A stretch of 64,000 nucleotides of DNA from assembly GCF_002846205.1 (NCBI RefSeq), contig NZ_PHKV01000003.1:1-64000 (forward strand), read 5' to 3'. The DNA comes from Xanthomonas prunicola (GTDB taxonomy: Bacteria > Pseudomonadota > Gammaproteobacteria > Xanthomonadales > Xanthomonadaceae). The position numbers and the translations under genes are program-made. The notes beneath the pieces are model-generated. The model saw only the letters and a list, made by a program, of their open reading frames with translations. It was not told the origin of the DNA and ran no database searches. This document shows, one piece after another, positions 57,623 through 64,000 of this stretch; position 1 is the first letter of the stretch; each line of letters opens with the position of its first letter.

Positions 57623-59752
57623 ATGCTGCGCGCACTGATCGACCTCAAACCGCGCGACGTGCCTTTGCGCGTGGCACTGCGCAACACCGCTGCCGTGGTC
57701 TTGCCACTGGCGATTGGCGTGGCGACCGGGCATGTCGCCGCCGGCCTGGCGGTGTGCAGCGGCGCGCTCAACACCATGTTCTCCGACCAGCCCGGGCCGT
57801 ATCGCGCGCGCCTGCAGCGCATGCTGATGGCAGCGCTGGCGGCCGGCCTGGCCGCATTGCTCGGCATCTGGGTCGGCCATAACACGCCAGCACTTGTGCT
57901 GGCCGGTCTGTTGCTCGGCTTGGCCGGCGGCTTGCTGGTGGCGCTCGGCCCGGTGGCAGCGCGGGTCGGCCTGACCAGCATGATCCTGCTGGTGGTCAGC
58001 GCAGACATGGAACTGTCGGTACAACAGGCACCCGGTGTGGCGGCCCTGATCTTCGCCGGCGGCCTGCTGCAGGTATTGCTGGCGCTGGCGGCGTGGCCGT
58101 TGCAGCGCTATCGCCCGGAGCGTTTCGCATTGGCGGAGTTGATGCGCCAGCTGGCCGGCATCGCACGGCAGCGCCCGGAAGCCAGCGCGGCGCCGCCGGC
58201 AACGCAGGAAGTGCTCGACGCGATGGTGATGCTGCATGGCGAACATCGCTCGCGTGCGATTGCGGTACAGAGCTTTCGCATCATCGCCGAGCTGTGCGAT
58301 CGCGTGCGGCTGGAGTTGCTCTCGCTGACCGATGCCGAGACGCGCCTGGCCGAGTCGCAGGCGCGCCCGGCAATCGAACGCGTGCTCGAACGCAGCGCCA
58401 TCGTGCTGGAGCAACTTGCGCATGCGATGACCGTGGGCGAAGACCCGGTGGCCGCCACTGCGTCGATGGCCGGATTCGACGATCTGGTCGGCGCATTGGC
58501 GCAGTTTCAGCACGACAACGCCGACACCCGCGAACGCCGATTGGTCCGCGTCGCCGTTGCACGTACGCAAGGTTTGGGCGGCCAGCTGCGTGCAGTGGTA
58601 CGTAATGCGCACTGGGCCAGCAGCCGTGGCGAAATCCAGGCACAGCTGGCCGAAGCACGCCTGCCGGCAGCGCTGCGCCCCGCCGCGACCTGGGCCACCT
58701 TGCGGGCGAATCTGGATCTATCGTCGGTGGCCTTCCGGCACGCCTTGCGTTGCGGCGTGTGCCTGGCATTGGCCATTGCCTTTCAGCGCTGGCAACAGAT
58801 TCCGCACGGCTTCTGGATTCCGATGACCACCGCCATCGTGCTCAAGCCGGATTTTGGAGGCACCTTCAGCTTTGGCGCGTTACGCGTCGCCGGCACCTTC
58901 GTCGGACTGTTGCTGGCCACCCTGCTCGCGCACCTGGCCATGGACGGCGCCAGCATCCGCATGGTCTTGCTCGCGCTGTTTTGCCTCGGGTTTCGTTTAC
59001 TGACGCAGGTGAATTACGGCATCGGCGTGGCATTTCTGACTGGCATGCTGGTGCTGCTGCTCTCGTTCGAAGGCGTGTCGCCGGGCGAAGCGGTCGGCGC
59101 GCGGTTGCAAGCCACCGTGGCCGGCAGCGCGCTGGCGCTGATTGCCTACGCGCTATGGCCCACGCGCGAACGGCGGCAGATTCGCGCCTCACTGGCGCAA
59201 TTGCTCAGCGCGTACCGCGACCATTTGCGCCATCTATTGCTCGGCCAGATGGACGACTTGAGCGATACCCGCGCCGCTGCGCGCGTGGCACGCACCAATG
59301 CGCAGGCGTCGATCGAGCGTTTGCGCGGAGAACCCCGCAGCCGGCGCAATCTGCAGGAACTCAAACTGGCCGAATCGCTGCTGGCCAATGGCAATCGCCT
59401 GATCCGCGCCACCTTGTTGCTGGAAGCGGTGCTAAGCGATGGCCACCCGCTGCCCACGCTGGAGGCGTTGCCTGCCTTTGCGCAGCAGGCCGACGAGGCA
59501 CTATCCGAGCTGATCGGCTGCCTGCGCAACGGCGGCGTCCCCACCGCGGCCACCTTGCGCAATACCGAGCGTCAGCTTTCCGATGCGCTGGCCGCCTTGC
59601 CGGACAGTTCACCAACCACGGCCGCGCTGGCCGACACCATCGACCGCGTCACCGACAGCATCGGCACGCTCACCCACTTGTTGCGTCCTGCCCGACCGGC
59701 CTCGGCCGAGACGCCAACCATGCATGACGGCGCGCACGGTGCCGGCGGGTAA
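57623..59752 (+). CDS. FUSC-family inner-membrane exporter
   Basis: A 709-residue FUSC protein: two sets of about six membrane helices (about 20-155 and 365-500) each followed by a cytoplasmic helical domain, the layout of aromatic-acid exporters such as AaeB and YccS. AVCSGALNTMFSDQPG and PHGFWIPMTTAIVLKPDFGGTFSFGALRVAGT are conserved. It is placed between haaO and kynU on the same strand, so it might expel kynurenine-pathway acids, but specificity is not visible in the sequence. ATG at 57623. Confidence 0.85.
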   Translation: MLRALIDLKPRDVPLRVALRNTAAVVLPLAIGVATGHVAAGLAVCSGALNTMFSDQPGPYRARLQRMLMAALAAGLAALLGIWVGHNTPALVLAGLLLGLAGGLLVALGPVAARVGLTSMILLVVSADMELSVQQAPGVAALIFAGGLLQVLLALAAWPLQRYRPERFALAELMRQLAGIARQRPEASAAPPATQEVLDAMVMLHGEHRSRAIAVQSFRIIAELCDRVRLELLSLTDAETRLAESQARPAIERVLERSAIVLEQLAHAMTVGEDPVAATASMAGFDDLVGALAQFQHDNADTRERRLVRVAVARTQGLGGQLRAVVRNAHWASSRGEIQAQLAEARLPAALRPAATWATLRANLDLSSVAFRHALRCGVCLALAIAFQRWQQIPHGFWIPMTTAIVLKPDFGGTFSFGALRVAGTFVGLLLATLLAHLAMDGASIRMVLLALFCLGFRLLTQVNYGIGVAFLTGMLVLLLSFEGVSPGEAVGARLQATVAGSALALIAYALWPTRERRQIRASLAQLLSAYRDHLRHLLLGQMDDLSDTRAAARVARTNAQASIERLRGEPRSRRNLQELKLAESLLANGNRLIRATLLLEAVLSDGHPLPTLEALPAFAQQADEALSELIGCLRNGGVPTAATLRNTERQLSDALAALPDSSPTTAALADTIDRVTDSIGTLTHLLRPARPASAETPTMHDGAHGAGG

Positions 59753-59785
59753 ACTGCCGCCCTGATCCGTGTTGCGAGCCCGACG

Positions 59786-61057
59786 ATGACCGACCTGCTG
59801 CCCCGCGCCCATGCTGCTGCACTGGATGCCGCCGACCCGCTGCGCCACCTGCGCGATGCCTTCGTGTTCCCGCAGCACGGCGATCAGGATCAGACGTATT
59901 TCGTCGGCAATTCGCTCGGCCTGCAGCCACACGCGGCACGCGCGATGGTGGACCAGGTGCTGGATCAGTGGGGCGCGTTGGCGGTGGAAGGTCACTTCAC
60001 CGGCCCCACCCAATGGCTGACCTATCATCAGCTGGTGCGCGATGCGCTGGCCCGCGTGGTCGGCGCGCAACCGGGCGAAGTGGTGGCGATGAACACCCTC
60101 AGCGTCAATCTGCATTTGATGATGGCGAGCTTTTATCGTCCCACGCCGGAACGCGGTGCAATTCTGATCGAAGCCGGCGCGTTTCCGTCCGACCGCCACG
60201 CGGTGGAATCGCAGTTGCGCCTGCACGGGCTGGATCCGGCCACCCATCTGATCGAAGTGGAAGCTGACGAACCCAACGGCACGTTATCGATGGCGGCCAT
60301 CGCCGATGCCATCGCGCAGCATGGTCCGCGCCTGGCGTTGGTGCTGTGGCCGGGCATCCAGTACCGCACCGGGCAGGCCTTTGACCTGGCCGACATCGTG
60401 CGGCTCGCGCGGGCACAGGGCGCGGCGGTGGGCTTCGACCTGGCGCATGCGGTGGGCAACATCCCGCTGACCCTGCACGACGATGGCGTGGATTTTGCGG
60501 TGTGGTGTCACTACAAATATCTCAACGCCGGCCCCGGCGCGGTGGGTGGGTGCTTCGTGCATGCGCGGCATGCCAACAGCGATCTGCCGCGTATGGCCGG
60601 CTGGTGGGGACATGAGCAGCAGACCCGCTTCCGCATGGACCCGCAGTTCGTGCCCTCGCCCGGCGCCGAAGGCTGGCAGCTGAGCAACCCACCGGTGCTG
60701 GCGCTGGCACCGCTGCGCGCATCGCTGGCGCTGTTCGACCAGGCTGGCATGGCCGCGTTGCGCGCAAAGTCCGAACAACTCACCGGGCATTTGGAGCAGT
60801 TGATCCACGCACGTGTGCCGCAGGTGCTGCAGATCGTCACCCCGGCCGAACCGCCGCGACGCGGCTGCCAGCTGTCGTTGCGAGTGGCCGGCGGACGCGC
60901 GCAGGGGCGCGCGCTGTTCGAGCATCTGCATGCAGCCGGTGTGCTCGGCGACTGGCGCGAACCGGATGTGATCCGCATTGCTCCGGTGCCGCTGTACAAC
61001 CGCTTCAGCGATCTGCACACCTTCGTGGAACAGGTGGAAGCCTGGGCGGCCGCCTGA
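59786..61057 (+). CDS. kynU: Kynureninase
   Basis: A 423-residue PLP enzyme cleaving kynurenine or 3-hydroxykynurenine to (3-hydroxy)anthranilate and alanine. Landmarks: FVGNSLGLQPHAA, VVAMNTLSVNLHLMMASFYRP, the cofactor Asp in GFDLAHAVGN and the PLP lysine in CHYKYLNAGPGAVGG. 33 bp after the FUSC gene, thus probably in the same transcript. Confidence 0.97.
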   Translation: MTDLLPRAHAAALDAADPLRHLRDAFVFPQHGDQDQTYFVGNSLGLQPHAARAMVDQVLDQWGALAVEGHFTGPTQWLTYHQLVRDALARVVGAQPGEVVAMNTLSVNLHLMMASFYRPTPERGAILIEAGAFPSDRHAVESQLRLHGLDPATHLIEVEADEPNGTLSMAAIADAIAQHGPRLALVLWPGIQYRTGQAFDLADIVRLARAQGAAVGFDLAHAVGNIPLTLHDDGVDFAVWCHYKYLNAGPGAVGGCFVHARHANSDLPRMAGWWGHEQQTRFRMDPQFVPSPGAEGWQLSNPPVLALAPLRASLALFDQAGMAALRAKSEQLTGHLEQLIHARVPQVLQIVTPAEPPRRGCQLSLRVAGGRAQGRALFEHLHAAGVLGDWREPDVIRIAPVPLYNRFSDLHTFVEQVEAWAAA

Positions 61058-61228
61058 GTGCGGCAGACTGACTGCATTGCCACCAAACCACATCTGCGGT
61101 ACGCGCAATCGCCGCCTGCCCACGTACACTTCGAGCCCGCCCAGGGCTGATGCGAGGGCGGCTGTCACTGTCAGTCGCTGTCTTCCCCCTTTCGCCGGCA
61201 CTGCGTCCGGCTGCTGCCGGACATTGCA

Positions 61229-62596
61229 TTGAGCCCAGTTTCTCCGCGTTCCCTGACCTTGATCGGCGCCGGTCTGGCCGGTTGTCTGTTGGCCATCCTG
61301 CTGTCGCGTCGCGGCTGGCAGGTCACCGTCTACGAACGGCGTGGCGATCCACGCATCAAGGGCTACGAGTCTGGCCGCTCGATCAATCTGGCGCTGGCCG
61401 AACGCGGCCGACATGCGCTGCGCCAGGCCGGCGCCGAAGATGCGGTGATGGCCAAGGCGGTGATGATGCGTGGGCGCATGGTGCACCCGCTGGTCGGCGA
61501 ACCGGAGCTGCAACGCTACGGGCGCGACGACAGCGAGGTGATCTGGTCGATCCACCGCGCTGCGTTGAATGTTGCGCTGCTCGATCTGGCCGAACAGGCC
61601 GGCGCACAGGTGCATTTCTACCGCCGCCTGCATACGGTGGACTTCGACGCCGGTTACGCACGCTTCATCGACGACCGCGATGACCAGCCACACGAAATCC
61701 ACTTTCAAAGTGTGATCGGCAGCGACGGCGCCGGCTCGGCGCTGCGCGCGGCCATGCAGCGCAAATCGCCGCTGGGCGAACGCACCGAATTCTTGGATCA
61801 CTCTTACAAGGAACTGGAAATTCCGCCAATGGCCGGCGGCGGGTTCCGTATCGAAGGCAACGCACTGCACATCTGGCCGCGCGGGCGCTACATGTGCATC
61901 GCGCTACCCAACGATGGCGGCACGTTCACCGTCACCCTGTTTTTGCCCAATGCCGGCGATCCGAGCTTTGCCAACACGCGTACCGGCGATGAAGCATTCG
62001 CCTTGTTCGCGCGCGATTTCCCGGATGCATTGCCGCTGATCCCGCAGCTAAAAGAACATTGGGAAGAGCATCCGCCCGGACTGCTCGGCACCCTGACCCT
62101 GGATCGCTGGCACCTGGATGGCCGCGCCTTGCTGATCGGCGATGCCGCGCACGCGATGGTGCCGTTCCACGGCCAAGGCATGAATTGCGCGTTCGAAGAT
62201 TGCGTGGCGCTGGCAGATCAGCTGGATGCCCACGACGACCTCGCCAGCGCGTTCGCTGCCTTCGAAGCTGCACGCCGCGACGATGCGGCGGCCATCCAGC
62301 AGATGGCGCTGGAGAATTACCTGGAAATGCGCGACCGCGTCGACGACCCCGACTTCCTGCTGCAGCGCGAGCTCGAACAGCAGTTGCAGGCGCGTTGGCC
62401 CACCCGCTTCGTACCGCACTACACCATGGTGACGTTCCTGCGCACACGCTATTCGGTTGCACTGGCGCGCAGCGAGATCCAGCGCGAGATCCTGGTCGCG
62501 GCCACGCGCGGACACAGCGATCTGTCGCGTATCGATTGGGCTGCGTTGGAGACGATCGTGCATGCGCGCCTGGAGCCGCTAGAAGGCGCGCATTGA
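61229..62596 (+). CDS. kmo: Kynurenine 3-monooxygenase
   Basis: A 455-residue FAD-dependent hydroxylase converting kynurenine to 3-hydroxykynurenine with NADPH. The Rossmann motif LIGAGLAGCLLAILLSRRGW at the N-terminus, and IGDAAHAMVPFHGQGMN, the second FAD motif, are clear. The start appears to be TTG at 61229, as no ATG fits before the Rossmann strand; no strong ribosome-binding site is seen. The membrane-anchoring tail of the eukaryotic enzyme is absent, as usual in bacteria. The first-step enzyme (tryptophan dioxygenase) is not in the window. Confidence 0.95.
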   Translation: MSPVSPRSLTLIGAGLAGCLLAILLSRRGWQVTVYERRGDPRIKGYESGRSINLALAERGRHALRQAGAEDAVMAKAVMMRGRMVHPLVGEPELQRYGRDDSEVIWSIHRAALNVALLDLAEQAGAQVHFYRRLHTVDFDAGYARFIDDRDDQPHEIHFQSVIGSDGAGSALRAAMQRKSPLGERTEFLDHSYKELEIPPMAGGGFRIEGNALHIWPRGRYMCIALPNDGGTFTVTLFLPNAGDPSFANTRTGDEAFALFARDFPDALPLIPQLKEHWEEHPPGLLGTLTLDRWHLDGRALLIGDAAHAMVPFHGQGMNCAFEDCVALADQLDAHDDLASAFAAFEAARRDDAAAIQQMALENYLEMRDRVDDPDFLLQRELEQQLQARWPTRFVPHYTMVTFLRTRYSVALARSEIQREILVAATRGHSDLSRIDWAALETIVHARLEPLEGAH

Positions 62597-62900
62597 CGTC
62601 TGAGGCGGGTGTGGCCGGACGGCGTCGCTGGCGGCAACGGTAAAGTGCCGCCTCGTCATTGGCGTCCTTGCGGATGTCTCACCGGCTCGGCATCGGCTGC
62701 CGTCAGACACCGCAACCGCTTATGCGTATGAGCTGTATCCAAACAGGTGAGCCACTGGCCAACTGCACGAGCGCTCCGCTGACGGACGCGGCCAGCCACC
62801 CGCACAGCCACGCCTCAGCGTGCCAGGGCCGCGATGAGGGATACTAGGCGGCACCGGCAGCGCATACGCCGTGCGCTGCGCATCTGGATGTCGCACCCGC
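62597..62900. other. Intergenic region between kmo and sbcB
   Basis: About 300 bp, GC-rich, no credible gene or terminator. It should carry the sbcB promoter. Confidence 0.4.
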
Positions 62901-64000
62901 ATGCCTGACAGCTTTCTCTTCTACGACCTGGAAACCTTCGGCCAGGACCCGCGCCGCACCCGCATCGCACAGTTCGCCGCGGTGCGTACCGACGCGCAAC
63001 TGCGCGTGATCGAAGAGCCAATCAGCTTCTTCGTGCAACCGGCCGACGATCTGCTGCCCTCGCCCTACGCCACCATGGTCACCGGCATCACGCCGCAACA
63101 TGCGTTGCGCGAAGGCGTCACCGAGGCCGAGGCGTTCGCGCGCATCGCCGAACAGATGAGCCGCCCACAGACCTGTACGCTGGGCTACAACTCGATCCGC
63201 TTCGACGACGAGTTCGTCCGCTGCGGCCTGTTCCGCAATTTCTACGACCCGTACGAGCGCGAGTGGCGCGGCGGAAACTCGCGCTGGGATCTGCTGGATG
63301 TGCTGCGGATGGTGCATGCGCTGCGTCCGGACGGCATCGTCTGGCCGCAGCGCGAAGACGGCGCCACCTCGTTCAAACTGGAACACCTGGCCAACGCCAA
63401 CGAGGTCCGCAAAGGCGATGCGCACGAAGCGCTGTCGGACGTGTACGCCACCATCGGCATGGCGCGCAAATTCCAGCAACATCAGCCAAAACTGTGGGAC
63501 TACGCGCTGCGCTTGCGCGACAAGCGCTTTGCCGCCACGTTGCTGGACGTCATCGCCATGCAGCCGGTGCTGCATATCTCGCAGCGTTACCCCGCCTCGC
63601 GCCTGTGCGCCGCGGCGGTGCTGCCGCTGACGCGCCATCCGCGCATCGATAGCCGCGTGATCGTGTTCGATCTGGAAGGCGACCCGGACATCCTGTTGCG
63701 GCTAAGCCCCGACGAGATCGCCGACCGTCTGTATATCCGCGCTGCAGATCTGCCGGAAGGCGAGCAGCGTATTCCACTGAAAGAAGTACATCTGAACAAG
63801 TCGCCTGCGTTGGTGGCCTGGCAGCATCTGCGCGCTGCGGATTTTGAGCGTCTGGGTGTGGATCACGACGCGGTACTGGCCAAGGCGGCACGGTTGCGCG
63901 AATTGGGCCCTGCGCTTGCAGAAAAGGTGCGCCAGGTTTATGGCAGCGAGCGCGCACCTGCGGCAGCGACCAACGATGCCGACGCCTCGCTCTACGATGG
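62901..64000 (+). CDS. sbcB: Exonuclease I (partial, cut by window end)
   Basis: The first 366 residues of a 3'-to-5' single-strand DNA exonuclease used in mismatch repair and recombination; the frame is open to the window edge and has no stop. The DEDD exonuclease motifs are visible: FYDLETFGQDPRRTRIAQFA (first Asp and Glu), NSIRFDDEFVR, and HEALSDVYATIGMA (His and Asp). Full-length homologues have about 475-480 residues, so about 110 are missing. ATG at 62901. Confidence 0.95.
   Translation, partial: MPDSFLFYDLETFGQDPRRTRIAQFAAVRTDAQLRVIEEPISFFVQPADDLLPSPYATMVTGITPQHALREGVTEAEAFARIAEQMSRPQTCTLGYNSIRFDDEFVRCGLFRNFYDPYEREWRGGNSRWDLLDVLRMVHALRPDGIVWPQREDGATSFKLEHLANANEVRKGDAHEALSDVYATIGMARKFQQHQPKLWDYALRLRDKRFAATLLDVIAMQPVLHISQRYPASRLCAAAVLPLTRHPRIDSRVIVFDLEGDPDILLRLSPDEIADRLYIRAADLPEGEQRIPLKEVHLNKSPALVAWQHLRAADFERLGVDHDAVLAKAARLRELGPALAEKVRQVYGSERAPAAATNDADASLYD

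Overview
The window looks like chromosomal DNA of a Xanthomonas species (Xanthomonadaceae, Gammaproteobacteria). GC is high. There is a VirD4 of the bacteria-killing X-T4SS type with a linked effector/immunity pair. The order serC-pheA-aroA, the full hut cluster with HutC/HutF, the kynurenine route to NAD and GyrA with Gln at position 83 all fit that family. The species cannot be fixed from sequence alone.

Layout: (1) 1-6970, accessory. On the minus strand lie virD4, a small putative immunity gene and a very large putative X-T4SS effector with a peptidoglycan-binding domain and an XVIPCD-like tail. A divergent orphan gene follows, and tRNA-Ser(UGA) forms the boundary with its 3' end facing the island. 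(2) 7130-19422, core: a LysR regulator divergent from azoR, serS, two TonB-like proteins, the amino-acid biosynthesis group aroA/pheA/serC, the methionine sulfoxide repair pair msrP/msrQ and a double-FHA membrane protein. (3) 19631-22198: two polyhydroxyalkanoate granule proteins, a structured intergenic region with an orphan terminator and a long inverted repeat, and a membrane-anchored Mrr-like protein. (4) 22348-30327: hutC, hutF, then hutI-hutH-hutG-hutU, a complete five-step histidine-to-glutamate pathway with a HutC-type palindrome between the divergent arms. (5) 30434-44000: a secreted HExxH protein, a small membrane protein, a PQQ sugar/quinate dehydrogenase, gyrA, mtnA, a DUF3011 triple-repeat protein, epmA and ligA. 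(6) 44278-52678: a Tat-exported HisC-like aminotransferase, a membrane protein, zipA, smc, the ribosomal operon rpsF-rpsR-rplI and an IscA-type protein. (7) 52895-64000: asnS with a tightly coupled string of three small unknown genes and paiB, then carbonic anhydrase, the kynurenine genes haaO, kynU and kmo with a FUSC exporter between them, and the first 1.1 kb of exonuclease I (sbcB), cut by the window edge.

How the genes work together: VirD4 would recruit the linked effector through its C-terminal domain and deliver it into rival bacteria, while the co-transcribed small protein protects the producer. HutC would repress both hut arms until urocanate accumulates. Kmo, KynU and HaaO run consecutive steps of tryptophan-derived quinolinate synthesis. 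No CRISPR array, rRNA gene, complete insertion sequence or prophage was seen. The main loci worth a second look are the effector/immunity pair, the 20.6-21.2 kb structured region, the Tat-exported aminotransferase, the rpsR-rplI repeat region and the FUSC exporter in the kynurenine cluster.
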